From assembly GCF_003072065.1 (NCBI RefSeq), contig NZ_QCYG01000010.1:62001-126000 (forward strand): DNA of 64,000 nucleotides, given 5' to 3'. A program made the translations under genes and the position numbers. Below, one piece after another: positions 34,455-42,820 of the stretch. The DNA is from Thalassorhabdomicrobium marinisediminis. GTDB taxonomy: Bacteria > Pseudomonadota > Alphaproteobacteria > Rhodobacterales > Rhodobacteraceae. Under the pieces are notes generated by a model that saw only the letters and a list, made by a program, of their open reading frames with translations, was not told the origin of the DNA and made no database searches. Position 1 is the first letter of the stretch. The number at the start of each line of letters is the position of its first letter.

Positions 34455-35414
34455 TTAGCGATATTCGCCCGCGAACTTCTCGACCATCTCGAGCCCGTCG
34501 GCGGTCACGAAGCCGGGGCCCGAGTTGATGTTGTTGCCGGGCAGAACGCCGTAGCGGTCGTAGTTGGCCAGCACGACGACGGGCAGATAGGCCTGCAGGA
34601 ACGGCTGCTGGTCGATGCCCCATTGGATCGTGCCATCCTTGATGCCGGCGACGATGTTGTCGCCCAGATCGAAAGTGCCGAAGTAGATGTCACCAGCGAT
34701 GCCCATTTCTTCCACGGCAAGGATCGTCGGGTCGGCTGAGACGGGGCCGAGCGTCAGGATCGCGTCAGTCTCCGGATTGGCATTGAGATAGGCGGTGACG
34801 CGGTTCTTGATCTCCGAGGGGTCTTGTCCGGCGTCGATCATCGATTCGCCCAGATCGATGCCCAGTCCGTCTGCAAAGCCACGGCAGCGTTCCGCCACCA
34901 CCGCGTTGGAGATCACGTGGTTGACGCAGACGAAGCTTTCCACACCATCATCCTTGGCCCGCTGACCGGCGGCAAGGCCTGCGTCATATTCCGGCTGGCC
35001 CACGAACATCAGCGCCCCGACTTCGCGGGTCTGCTCGGGCGTGCCCGAGTTCATGATGATCACATCAATGCCCTGATCGACCGCCTCGCGGATGGGGCCG
35101 GACAGCACGTCGAAGTCGGCCAGCGTGGTGATGATCCCGTCCGGCTGAGAGGCCGCGGCCTGTTCGATGATCCGCGCCATGTCGGCCAGATCGCCGGTGG
35201 GCGGGTTGCGGTATTCGACGGTCACATCAAGCTGCTCTCCGGCCAGCGCGATGCCGTTCTTGACCGTGTTCCACCAGCTGTCGGAATCCGGCGCGTGGCT
35301 GACAAGGATGTAGGTCAGGTCGTCGCCGTGCCCGTCCGCCACGGCGGTGGTCGCAAGAAACGGTGCGGCCACCAGCGCTGCAGAGGCAAGTAATTTGCTC
35401 ATCTTGGATGTCAT
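34455..35414 (-). CDS. Sugar/inositol-type ABC transporter periplasmic binding protein
   Basis: Periplasmic receptor of the CUT2 (ribose/inositol) class, 319 residues. The start at 35414 has GGGAGGA upstream and a signal peptide (MTSKMSKLLASAALVAAPFLATTAVA, cleavage after AVA). Typical features are the Rossmann lobes beginning LTYILVSHAPDSDSWWNTVK, the hinge segment GIDVIIMNSGT and the late WGIDQQPFLQAYL motif, close to those of inositol/simple-sugar receptors. It is the first gene of the operon driven from the LacI-type operator at 35501-35520. Inositol is inferred from that operator and the neighbouring iol genes. Confidence 0.88.
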   Translation of the reverse strand: MTSKMSKLLASAALVAAPFLATTAVADGHGDDLTYILVSHAPDSDSWWNTVKNGIALAGEQLDVTVEYRNPPTGDLADMARIIEQAAASQPDGIITTLADFDVLSGPIREAVDQGIDVIIMNSGTPEQTREVGALMFVGQPEYDAGLAAGQRAKDDGVESFVCVNHVISNAVVAERCRGFADGLGIDLGESMIDAGQDPSEIKNRVTAYLNANPETDAILTLGPVSADPTILAVEEMGIAGDIYFGTFDLGDNIVAGIKDGTIQWGIDQQPFLQAYLPVVVLANYDRYGVLPGNNINSGPGFVTADGLEMVEKFAGEYR

Positions 35415-35500
35415 GATTTCCTCCCTAGGAATAAATGTGTGACGGCTGATTGGCAGGCAGCTCCCCAGCGTCGCCCCGAATGAAAGCATGAGTCGTTTTA

Positions 35501-35520
35501 TTTTGCAACCGGTTGCAAAA
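35501..35520. promoter_or_regulatory. LacI-family operator TTTTGCAACCGGTTGCAAAA (site 1)
   Basis: A perfect 20-bp palindrome in the divergent region between the ABC binding-protein gene (86 bp away) and the lacI-family gene (83 bp away). The GCAAnCGnTTGC core is the classical LacI/GalR half-site arrangement. The same core recurs at 39869-39886 in front of iolD. Confidence 0.88.
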
Positions 35521-35603
35521 ATTACTTCGACCGGGCTAGTTTTATTCCATATAAACAGTCGCATTCTCGACCTGTTACCGATTGCACAAAGGAACGCCAT
35601 GTC

Positions 35604-36611
35604 ATGCCTGTGACCCTCAGGGATGTTGCGGCCCGCGCCGGGGTCTCTGCCTCGGCCGTGTCGCGAACCTTTACCGATGGCGCTTCGGTGTCGGAGAAAA
35701 TGCGCCGCAAGGTCGAGAAGGCCGCGCTTGAGCTGGGCTATTCGCCCAATGCGCTGGCGTCCTCTCTCACCACCGGGCGTACGAAACTGATCGGGCTGGT
35801 GTCGAACAACTTTCACAACCCGATCTTTCTTGAGGTTTTCGACCTGTTCACCCGGCTGTTGCAGGACAAGGGCCTGCGTCCGCTGCTTTTGAACCTGAGC
35901 GGGGCGCATGACGCGGTGACGTCGGTGCGGCTGTTGCAGCAATATTCGGTCGACGGTGTCGTCGTCGCCTCGTCCACCTTGCCGCCTGAATTTTCCCGCG
36001 CCTTCCGCGATGCGGGCGTGCCCGTGGTGAACAGTTTCGGGCGATTCTCCACCGCGCCCGAGGTGCATGTGGTGGGGGTCGACAACTCTGAATGCGGACG
36101 CATGGCCGCCCGCGCGCTGGTCGAACGGGGCTACCGGTCGGTCGCTTTGATGGGCGGACCCGAAACGGCCACCTCGACCCAGGACCGGTTTCGCGGCTTC
36201 AGTCAGGAGCTCGCCAAACATCCCCATGTCGCGCACAGCCATTCCTTCGCCGAGGATTATTCCTTCGACGCGGGCCGGGCGGAGATGCAGCGGCTCTTGT
36301 CCGAAGGCCCCCCCGCCGAAGCCTATTTCTGCGGGGATGACGTCTTGTCCATCGGCGCGCTGTCAGCGTTGACCGATGCCGGGCTGAAGGTGCCCGAGGA
36401 TGTCGGCATCATCGGCTTCAACGACATGGAAATGGCCCGTTGGGAGAACATCAATCTGACCACCATCGGGCAGCCGATCTCGCAGATTATCCATTCCTCG
36501 GTCGAGCTCATCGTCGACATGGTGGATGAGCCGGACCGCATGCCCGAGGTCCGGCTGTTTCCCTGTAAGCTGGTGGAGCGGGGCACGCTGCGCCCGCTCC
36601 CTGCCGATTAA
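35604..36611 (+). CDS. LacI-family transcriptional regulator, probable inositol regulator
   Basis: DNA-binding repressor of 335 residues. The N-terminal helix-turn-helix (VTLRDVAARAGVSASAVSRTF) and hinge helix (PNALASSLTTGRT) precede a periplasmic-binding-like sensor domain (from LIGLVSNNFHNPIF). It is divergent from the ABC operon with the palindrome 35501-35520 between them. An identical core between the dehydrogenase operon and iolD suggests it controls the whole inositol region and itself. The start at 35604 is preceded by AAAGGA. The effector is probably an inositol or a pathway intermediate (inferred). Confidence 0.9.
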   Translation: MPVTLRDVAARAGVSASAVSRTFTDGASVSEKMRRKVEKAALELGYSPNALASSLTTGRTKLIGLVSNNFHNPIFLEVFDLFTRLLQDKGLRPLLLNLSGAHDAVTSVRLLQQYSVDGVVVASSTLPPEFSRAFRDAGVPVVNSFGRFSTAPEVHVVGVDNSECGRMAARALVERGYRSVALMGGPETATSTQDRFRGFSQELAKHPHVAHSHSFAEDYSFDAGRAEMQRLLSEGPPAEAYFCGDDVLSIGALSALTDAGLKVPEDVGIIGFNDMEMARWENINLTTIGQPISQIIHSSVELIVDMVDEPDRMPEVRLFPCKLVERGTLRPLPAD

Positions 36612-36631
36612 CCTTTTGTTAAATAAGCATA

Positions 36632-36651
36632 ACCTTATCCGCGGATAAGGT
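36632..36651. terminator. 20-bp palindrome between lacI-type gene and convergent dehydrogenase gene
   Basis: ACCTTATCCGCGGATAAGGT is a perfect palindrome ending exactly where the convergent dehydrogenase stop codon begins (36652). As RNA it would fold into an 8-bp stem with a CGCG loop, readable in both directions. Its convergent position fits a bidirectional terminator; an operator is possible but there is no promoter to control here. Confidence 0.55.
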
Positions 36652-37785
36652 CTAGCGGAACATCGGCGGGCGCGCATCGACCCAGACGCCGCTCTCCCGC
36701 GCAGAGGCGACCGCCTGATGCACCGCCGCCATCGACCGCACGCCATCCTCGGCAGTGGGCAATCCATCTCGGGCCTCGCCGCGAATGCTGGCCGCAAGGT
36801 CGACGTAGATATTGGCCACCGCAAGGGGGAACCCCTCGGGATGGGCAATCGGGACGCGGCTCAAACGTTGCGCCTCATCCGACAATCCGCCCTCGCCTTT
36901 CTCGATGATCTGGGTGCGGCCGCCGACGGGGGTGAAATAGACCTGATTGGGCTGCTCCGACGCCCACCGCATCCCGCCGGTCTCGCCGAACACCTGAATG
37001 TCGAACCCATGCTGTCGCCCGATGGCCACGGACGAGGTCCAGAGCCGCCCGACGGTGCCGCCTTCCATGCGGAAGTTCACCATCGCGTCGTCTTCCAGCG
37101 TGCGGCTGGCAATGGTCGAGGCGAAATCGGCACTCAGCGCGCGCACGGTGTCATCGGCAATGAAACTCGCCATATGCAAGGCGTGGATGCCGCAGTCGGC
37201 AAACTGCCCCGACACGCCGGCCATCGCCTGATCATACCGCCAGCGCACCCGCGGGTTGTCGGCGTCCGTGGCGTCTCCGTGGTGACCGTGGGCGAAATTG
37301 GTCACGATCAGGCGCACCTTGCCGATCGCGCCGGAGCGGACGATCTCGCGCATCTCGCGCACCATCGGGTAAGCCGAATAGCAGTAGTTCACCGCGCAAA
37401 TCTTGCCCGAGGCGCGGGCGATCTTGACGATCTCTTCCCCCTCCTCGACGGTCATCGTCATCGGCTTTTCGCACAGGACGTTGAAGCCCGCTTCCAGAAA
37501 AGCCTTGGTGATCTCGAAGTGGGTGGCGTTCGGCGTGGCGACCGTGACCAGATCCACCTTGTCGTGGCGCCCTGTCTCACCGGCGAGCATTTCGCGCCAG
37601 TCGCCATAGGCCCGGTCGGGCGCCACGCCAAGGGTCTGCGCATAGGCGCGGCCCTTGGCTGCATCATGGTCCAGCGCGCCTGCGGCCAGAACGAAATTAC
37701 CGTCGGCCTGCGCGCCCAGCCGGTGTGCCGGTCCGATCTGGCTGCCTTCGCCGCCGCCGATCATGCCCCAATTCAATCGTGTCAT
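36652..37785 (-). CDS. Gfo/Idh/MocA-family oxidoreductase, inositol-region copy 1
   Basis: NAD(P)-dependent polyol or sugar dehydrogenase of 377 residues. The Rossmann motif GMIGGGEGSQIG is at the N-terminus, the catalytic-lysine motif CEKPMTMT near residue 109, and GQFADCGIHALHMASF supplies the downstream His. It is the last gene of the operon 39845-36652. Together with copy 2 and iolG it makes three family members here. One plausible role is oxidation of another inositol stereoisomer or interconversion of keto-inositols, as described for IolX/IolW-type enzymes, but the substrate cannot be assigned. Confidence 0.85.
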   Translation of the reverse strand: MTRLNWGMIGGGEGSQIGPAHRLGAQADGNFVLAAGALDHDAAKGRAYAQTLGVAPDRAYGDWREMLAGETGRHDKVDLVTVATPNATHFEITKAFLEAGFNVLCEKPMTMTVEEGEEIVKIARASGKICAVNYCYSAYPMVREMREIVRSGAIGKVRLIVTNFAHGHHGDATDADNPRVRWRYDQAMAGVSGQFADCGIHALHMASFIADDTVRALSADFASTIASRTLEDDAMVNFRMEGGTVGRLWTSSVAIGRQHGFDIQVFGETGGMRWASEQPNQVYFTPVGGRTQIIEKGEGGLSDEAQRLSRVPIAHPEGFPLAVANIYVDLAASIRGEARDGLPTAEDGVRSMAAVHQAVASARESGVWVDARPPMFR

Positions 37786-37848
37786 AGTCTCTCCTGTCGG
37801 GCGCGCGGCCCTTACTGTGTCCGGGGAAGGGGCCCCGTGGGGCGCTGT

Positions 37849-38736
37849 CTAGAATCCGATGCTTTGCAGATATTCACGGTTGGCTTTCGCGTCTTCCATC
37901 GGGGTGCCGGGCATCGAGGGGTCGCAATCCTGCTCGACCGTGCACCACCCCTCGTATCCGTGATCCAGCAAGACCTGCCGCACGGCGGGGAAATCCACGT
38001 CGCCCTGACCCAGATTGCAGAAGATGCCCTGACCACAGGCGTCGTAAAAGCCTGTGCGCTTGTCGATCACATCGGTCTTCACCGCCGGGTTGATGTCCTT
38101 GAAATGCATGTAGCTGATGCGGTCCATATGGCGCTTCATAAAGGCCACGGGATCATAGCCGGCATAGGAATGGTGGCCGGTGTCGAAGCAGATTTTCAGG
38201 ATATCTTCGTCCACCTCGTCAAGCAGGCGCTCAAGCTCAGGCTCGAAATCCAGAAAGCCCGCCGCATGGGCGTGGATGCCCACGGTCAGCCCGTGATCCA
38301 CGCCGATCTTGGCGCTTTCCTTGATCCGGTCGCGGTAGGCGGTCCATTCGGCCTTGTCCATCTGCTCGGCCTCGGTGGCGCGGCCAGCGGTGGGGGCGCG
38401 ACGGGGCGAGATGCTGTCGATCAACACCAGATGTTTGGCGCCATGCGCTTGCAGCGCCTTGCAGGTGCGCAGCGTGCCGTCGAGCACGTCATCCCAGGCG
38501 TCAGGATCGTGATAGGGGCGGAACACCACGCCGCCGATCAGCTCCAGATCGAATTCGGACAGGGCCTCCCCCAGCACAGCAGGGTCTTCGGGCATGTAGC
38601 CGACGGGGCCAAGTTCGATCCCCTTATAGCCCGCCTCCGCACATTGGCGCAGCACCTCTCGCCACGCAGGGTAGTTGGGGTCAGAGGCGAATTCGATGCC
38701 CCAGGAGCAGGGGGCGTTGCCGATGCGGATGGTCAT
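37849..38736 (-). CDS. iolE: IolE-like 2-keto-myo-inositol dehydratase / sugar epimerase-family enzyme
   Basis: TIM-barrel enzyme of the xylose-isomerase-like family, 295 residues. The N-terminus MTIRIGNAPCSWGIEF is characteristic of IolE (inosose dehydratase), which converts 2-keto-myo-inositol to the trione precursor hydrolysed by IolD. Metal-binding segments are recognisable: GIELGPVGYM, VGIHAHAAGF, KICFDTGHHSYAG and CTVEQD. The start at 38736 has AAAGG upstream and lies 5 bp after the preceding stop; a frame from 38766 would overlap that gene. No other IolE candidate is present, which supports the role. An IolI-like isomerase is the alternative. Confidence 0.78.
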   Translation of the reverse strand: MTIRIGNAPCSWGIEFASDPNYPAWREVLRQCAEAGYKGIELGPVGYMPEDPAVLGEALSEFDLELIGGVVFRPYHDPDAWDDVLDGTLRTCKALQAHGAKHLVLIDSISPRRAPTAGRATEAEQMDKAEWTAYRDRIKESAKIGVDHGLTVGIHAHAAGFLDFEPELERLLDEVDEDILKICFDTGHHSYAGYDPVAFMKRHMDRISYMHFKDINPAVKTDVIDKRTGFYDACGQGIFCNLGQGDVDFPAVRQVLLDHGYEGWCTVEQDCDPSMPGTPMEDAKANREYLQSIGF

Positions 38737-38741
38737 ATGGG

Positions 38742-39845
38742 TTAGCCTTTCGGAATGGTCTGCCAACTGCGGCTTTGCGCCGAGGTCAAGGCGGTGTCGA
38801 TAACGCGGGCCACGTCGAGCCCGTCACGGAAGGTGGGCCAGACAGGCTGGCCGGTGTGGATGGCCTGCAGGAAATCCCGGGCCTCGATGATGATCTGGTC
38901 CTGATAGCCCGTGCCGTGGCCGGGGCCTTGGCAAAAGGGTTCATAATCGGGGTGGGCCGGTCCGGTGAGGATCTTGCGGAAGCCGCGCTCAGCCTCGGGG
39001 CCTTCGGATTTGTAAAGCCAGATCGCGTTCTGGTCTTCCTGATCGAAACGGATCGCGCCCTTGGTGCCCGTCACCTCATACGCGTAGCCCATCTTGCGGC
39101 CCGTGGCGATGCGGCTGAAGAACATATGCCCCATGGTGCCATTGGCAAAACGACACATGATCTGGCCGTGATCGTCGTTGGTGACAGTGCCGCCCGGGCG
39201 GGTGTGGTGGACGGTTTCCAACTCGGCCACAAGGCTGTCGAGTGGCCCGATGAGCGCCAGCGCCGCGTTGATCATATGCGGGGCAAGATCGCCCATGGTG
39301 CCATTGGCCATGCCTTCGGTGCGCCAGTTTGCGGGCGCGTCGGGGTTGGCGAGGAAGTCTTCGGTGTGCTCCCCCCGGAACCACGTGATCTCACCAATGG
39401 CGCCCTCGGCGATCAAGGCCCGCGCGTATTGCGAGGCCGGCGTGCGGATGTAGTTGTAGGCGACCATGTTGGCCACGCCCGCGGCTTCGGCCGCTTCGGT
39501 CATGGCCGCCGCGTCGGTCAGGTCCGCGCCCATGGGCTTTTCGCACAGCACCGGCTTTCCCAAGGCGAAGGCCACTTCGGCGATGGCGCGGTGGGTGGAT
39601 TGCGGCGTGGCGATGACGATGGCGTCGACCTTGGGATCATTGACCAGTTCCCGCCAGTCATCCGTTGCGCGGGCAAAGCCATAGGCGGCGCGGTAGCGCT
39701 CGGCGCTTTCGGGCGTCGAGGCGCAGATCATCTCGAGCCGGGGGCGCAGCGCGGTGTTGAACACGGCCCCCACGGCGGCCATCGCGACGGAATGGGCCTT
39801 GCCCATGTAGCCGCCGCCCAGAATGCCAATGCCGATGTCAGCCAT
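38742..39845 (-). CDS. Gfo/Idh/MocA-family oxidoreductase, inositol-region copy 2
   Basis: NAD(P)-dependent dehydrogenase of 367 residues. It has GILGGGYMGKAH at the N-terminus, LCEKPMGADLT near residue 98 and GTMGDLAPHMINAALALIG with the catalytic His. The start at 39845 is chosen because the Rossmann fold begins immediately (MADIGIGILGGG). A start at 39875 would lie inside the operator palindrome. It is the first gene of the three-gene operon reading left from the site at 39869-39886, opposite iolD. The exact polyol substrate is unknown. Confidence 0.85.
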   Translation of the reverse strand: MADIGIGILGGGYMGKAHSVAMAAVGAVFNTALRPRLEMICASTPESAERYRAAYGFARATDDWRELVNDPKVDAIVIATPQSTHRAIAEVAFALGKPVLCEKPMGADLTDAAAMTEAAEAAGVANMVAYNYIRTPASQYARALIAEGAIGEITWFRGEHTEDFLANPDAPANWRTEGMANGTMGDLAPHMINAALALIGPLDSLVAELETVHHTRPGGTVTNDDHGQIMCRFANGTMGHMFFSRIATGRKMGYAYEVTGTKGAIRFDQEDQNAIWLYKSEGPEAERGFRKILTGPAHPDYEPFCQGPGHGTGYQDQIIIEARDFLQAIHTGQPVWPTFRDGLDVARVIDTALTSAQSRSWQTIPKG

Positions 39846-39868
39846 CTCGTGCCCCTTCCTAAAACCCG

Positions 39869-39886
39869 TTTGCAACCGGTTGCAAA
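39869..39886. promoter_or_regulatory. LacI-family operator TTTGCAACCGGTTGCAAA (site 2)
   Basis: A perfect 18-bp palindrome with the same core as site 1, 23 bp upstream of dehydrogenase copy 2 and 72 bp upstream of iolD. Binding here would control both divergent catabolic operons at once. It ties the iolD operon and the dehydrogenase/iolE operon to the lacI-type gene 3.3 kb away. Confidence 0.9.
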
Positions 39887-39958
39887 ATGGTTATCGTGAG
39901 ATTCGCAGACACGCAAGACGCAATCGTTTTGCCGGGCTTAAATCGGAGAGCTATCACC

Positions 39959-41824
39959 ATGACCGACGCGACGATCCGCCTGACCACGGCGCAGGCCATC
40001 ATCCGCTATCTTGAGAACCAGTTCATCGAAATTGACGGGGATGAGCTGCGGATCTGCGGCGGGGGTTTCGGCATTTTCGGGCACGGCAACGTCACCTGTC
40101 TGGGCGAGGCGCTGTATAACGTGCAGGACACGCTGCCACTGTATCGCGGCCAGAACGAGACCGGCATGGGCTTCGCGGCGGCGGGCTATGCCAAGGCGTG
40201 GCTGCGCCAGCGTTTCATGTTTTGCACCGCCTCGGCCGGGCCGGGCACGACGAACCTTTTGACGGCGGCCGGGCTGGCCCATGCCAACCGGTTGCCGGTG
40301 CTGCTTTTGTGTGGCGATACCTTTCAGACGCGGCTGCCCGATCCGGTCTTGCAGCAGATGGAGCACTTCGGCGATCCGACGTTCGGCGTGAACGATGCCT
40401 TCAAAGCCGTCAGCCGCTACTGGGACCGCATCACCCATCCGGCGCAGATCATCCAGTCGTTGCCCAATGCGCTGGCGACGATGCTGGACCCGGCCGATTG
40501 CGGCCCGGCGTTCCTTGGCCTGCCGCAGGATGTGCAGGGCTGGGCCTATGACTATCCCGAAGGCTTCTTTGCCAAACGGGTGCACAAGATCCGCCGCCAG
40601 CGCCCCGACCGGGACGAAGTTGCCGCCGCCGCCGCCGCGATCAAGGGCGCGCAACGGCCCGTGATCATCGCCGGGGGCGGGGTGCAATACTCCGGCGCGG
40701 TGGCCGAGTTGACGGCACTGGCCGAGGCTCTCAACGCGCCGGTGATCGAGACCATCGCAGGCCGCGCCAACCTGCTGGCGACCCATCCTTTGAACATCGG
40801 ACCGGTAGGTGTCACCGGATCGGACAGCGCCAACACCGTCGCCGCTAAGGCCGATGTGGTCGTGGCCGTGGGCACGCGGTTGCAGGATTTCACCACCGGG
40901 TCATGGACGGCCTTTGCCAAGGACGCACAATTCATCGGCGTCAACGCAGGGCGCCACGACGCGATGAAACACATGTCCCTGCCGGTGGTGGGCGACGCCA
41001 AGATGACACTGGCCGAGTTGCAAGAGGCGCTCGACGGGGTTCGCGCGCCCGACGACTGGACCGCCTTCGCCAAAGAGCAACGCGCGGCGTGGGACGACTA
41101 CGTGGCGGAGAATGTGAAACCGGGCAATCGCCCCAACTCCTATGCGCAGGCCATTGGCGTCGTGAACGATCTGTGCGACCCGCGCGACCGGATTGTTGCG
41201 GCCGCCGGTGGGCTGCCCGCCGAGGTGACGGCGAATTGGCGCACGCTGGCGGTCGGCACCGTGGATGTGGAATTCGGCTTCTCCTGCATGGGCTACGAGA
41301 TCGCGGGCGCATGGGGCGCGCGGATCGCCCAAAGCCAGCGCGAACCCGAGCGGGACACGATCACCTTCTGCGGGGACGGCTCTTACCTGATGCTGAACTC
41401 AGACATCTATTCCTCGGTGCTCACGGACAAGAAGATGATCGTGCTGCTGCTCGACAATGGCGGGTTCGCGGTGATCAACAAATTGCAGAACAACACTGGC
41501 AACGAGAGTTTCAACAACCTCATTGAGGACACGCCAACGGCGACGCGGCAATTCACCGTAGATTTCGAAGCCCACGCCGCCGCGATGGGGGCCAACGCCG
41601 AAACCGTCGCCAATCCGGCCGAACTGGCCGAGGCGTTCAAACGCGCCAAGGCGGCCGACAAGACCAGCGTCATCGTGATGCAGGTCGACGCCTATGAGGG
41701 CTGGACCACCGAAGGCCACGCTTGGTGGGAGGTGGGCACGCCCGAAGTCTCTGACAGCGCCCGCGTCCGTGCCGGCCATGAAGAGACCGAGGCCGGTCGC
41801 GCCGATCAGCGCAGGGGCGTGTGA
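39959..41824 (+). CDS. iolD: Trihydroxycyclohexane-1,2-dione hydrolase
   Basis: Thiamine-diphosphate enzyme that opens the ring of 3D-trihydroxycyclohexane-1,2-dione to 5-deoxy-glucuronate in inositol catabolism. The protein is 621 residues, the typical IolD length. The cofactor-activating glutamate is E67 in YRGQNETGMGFA. The ThDP/Mg motif is GDGSYLMLNSDIYSS with the downstream LLLDNGGFAVIN. The start at 39959 follows CGGAGAG. A longer frame from 39887 would begin just after the operator and lacks an RBS. It is the first gene of iolD-iolC-iolB-aldolase-iolG. Confidence 0.95.
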   Translation: MTDATIRLTTAQAIIRYLENQFIEIDGDELRICGGGFGIFGHGNVTCLGEALYNVQDTLPLYRGQNETGMGFAAAGYAKAWLRQRFMFCTASAGPGTTNLLTAAGLAHANRLPVLLLCGDTFQTRLPDPVLQQMEHFGDPTFGVNDAFKAVSRYWDRITHPAQIIQSLPNALATMLDPADCGPAFLGLPQDVQGWAYDYPEGFFAKRVHKIRRQRPDRDEVAAAAAAIKGAQRPVIIAGGGVQYSGAVAELTALAEALNAPVIETIAGRANLLATHPLNIGPVGVTGSDSANTVAAKADVVVAVGTRLQDFTTGSWTAFAKDAQFIGVNAGRHDAMKHMSLPVVGDAKMTLAELQEALDGVRAPDDWTAFAKEQRAAWDDYVAENVKPGNRPNSYAQAIGVVNDLCDPRDRIVAAAGGLPAEVTANWRTLAVGTVDVEFGFSCMGYEIAGAWGARIAQSQREPERDTITFCGDGSYLMLNSDIYSSVLTDKKMIVLLLDNGGFAVINKLQNNTGNESFNNLIEDTPTATRQFTVDFEAHAAAMGANAETVANPAELAEAFKRAKAADKTSVIVMQVDAYEGWTTEGHAWWEVGTPEVSDSARVRAGHEETEAGRADQRRGV

Positions 41825-42810
41825 TGCGCGCGATAGAAGGGATCAAGGGCGGCAAGTTCGTCGTTATCGGCCGCGTGGGGATGGACCTGTCGCCGCTGGA
41901 CCGCAGCCAGACGGAACGGGCGAGCGAAATGTTCGTCGCCATGGGCGGAAGCTCGGCCAATACCGCCGCGGGCTTGGTCAAACTGGGTCTCGCCGCCGAT
42001 CTGGTCACCTGTGTGTCCGATGATGCGGTGGGGCGCTATTGCCTCAACCAGCTGGACCATTACGGCGTCGGGCGCAGCCATGTGCGCACCATTCAGGGGG
42101 AAGAGCGCACGTCGCTTGCGATCTATGAAACCCGTGTCGAAGATCATCAGTCAGTGATCTACCGCAACAACGCGGCGGATTTCCGGATGGACTTTCCCGA
42201 CGTCGAAGGGGTGGATTACAGCCGGTTCACCGCGCTGATCACCGCCGGGACGGTGTTCGCCGCCGAGCCGTCGCGCAGCGCCGCCTTCCGCGCTTTCGAG
42301 CTGGCCAAAGCAGCGGGGCTGCCGATCATCTTCGACATCGATTATCGACCCTATTCCTGGCCTTCGCCGCAGGTCGCCGCCGAGGTGCTGTCGCGCGCGG
42401 GCGATCTGGCCGATGTGGTTGTCGGCAACGATGAAGAGTTCGGCTTCATGGCGGGCGACATCGACAAGGGCCGCGCCAAGGCGCGGGACCTCGCCCGCAG
42501 CAGCGCCGAAATCGTGGTCTATAAAATGGGCCAGCACGGCGCGATCACCTACGTGGGTGACGAGGAAATCCCCACCGGGATCTTCCCCGCCGAAGCCGTC
42601 AAACCCACCGGTGCGGGCGACAGTTTCATGGCCGGGTTCATGTCCGGTCTGGCCCGGGGGCAAGATATGAAAACGGCGATCCTGCGCGGCTCGGCCTGCG
42701 CGTCGATCGTCGTGTCCCGCCCGGGGTGCGCCCCCGCGATGCCCGATCACGACCAGCTTGAGGCGTTTTTGAAAGATCATCCCGGCCCCACGGCTGGCCC
42801 CACGAGATAA
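41824..42810 (+). CDS. iolC: 5-dehydro-2-deoxygluconokinase (PfkB family)
   Basis: Phosphorylates 5-dehydro-2-deoxy-gluconate in the inositol pathway. The 328-residue protein shows the PfkB/ribokinase fold: VVIGRVGMDLSP at the N-terminus, GGSSANTAAGLVKLGL, and the anion-hole/catalytic motif KPTGAGDSFMAGFMSG near residue 260. It overlaps the iolD stop by one base (TGATG). In some bacteria IolC is fused to the aldolase; here the two are separate genes with iolB between them. Confidence 0.93.
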   Translation: MRAIEGIKGGKFVVIGRVGMDLSPLDRSQTERASEMFVAMGGSSANTAAGLVKLGLAADLVTCVSDDAVGRYCLNQLDHYGVGRSHVRTIQGEERTSLAIYETRVEDHQSVIYRNNAADFRMDFPDVEGVDYSRFTALITAGTVFAAEPSRSAAFRAFELAKAAGLPIIFDIDYRPYSWPSPQVAAEVLSRAGDLADVVVGNDEEFGFMAGDIDKGRAKARDLARSSAEIVVYKMGQHGAITYVGDEEIPTGIFPAEAVKPTGAGDSFMAGFMSGLARGQDMKTAILRGSACASIVVSRPGCAPAMPDHDQLEAFLKDHPGPTAGPTR

Positions 42811-42820
42811 GGATATTTCC

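Noticed and set aside
35415-36242. N-terminal extension of the inositol-type binding protein back to 36242
   Set aside because: It would run through the operator and the lacI-type gene on the other strand. The signal peptide and ribosome binding site fix the start at 35414.
36718-38745. A 675-codon open frame on the plus strand opposite the iolE/dehydrogenase operon
   Set aside because: Antisense to two well-recognised enzymes, with no domain signature and no ribosome binding site.
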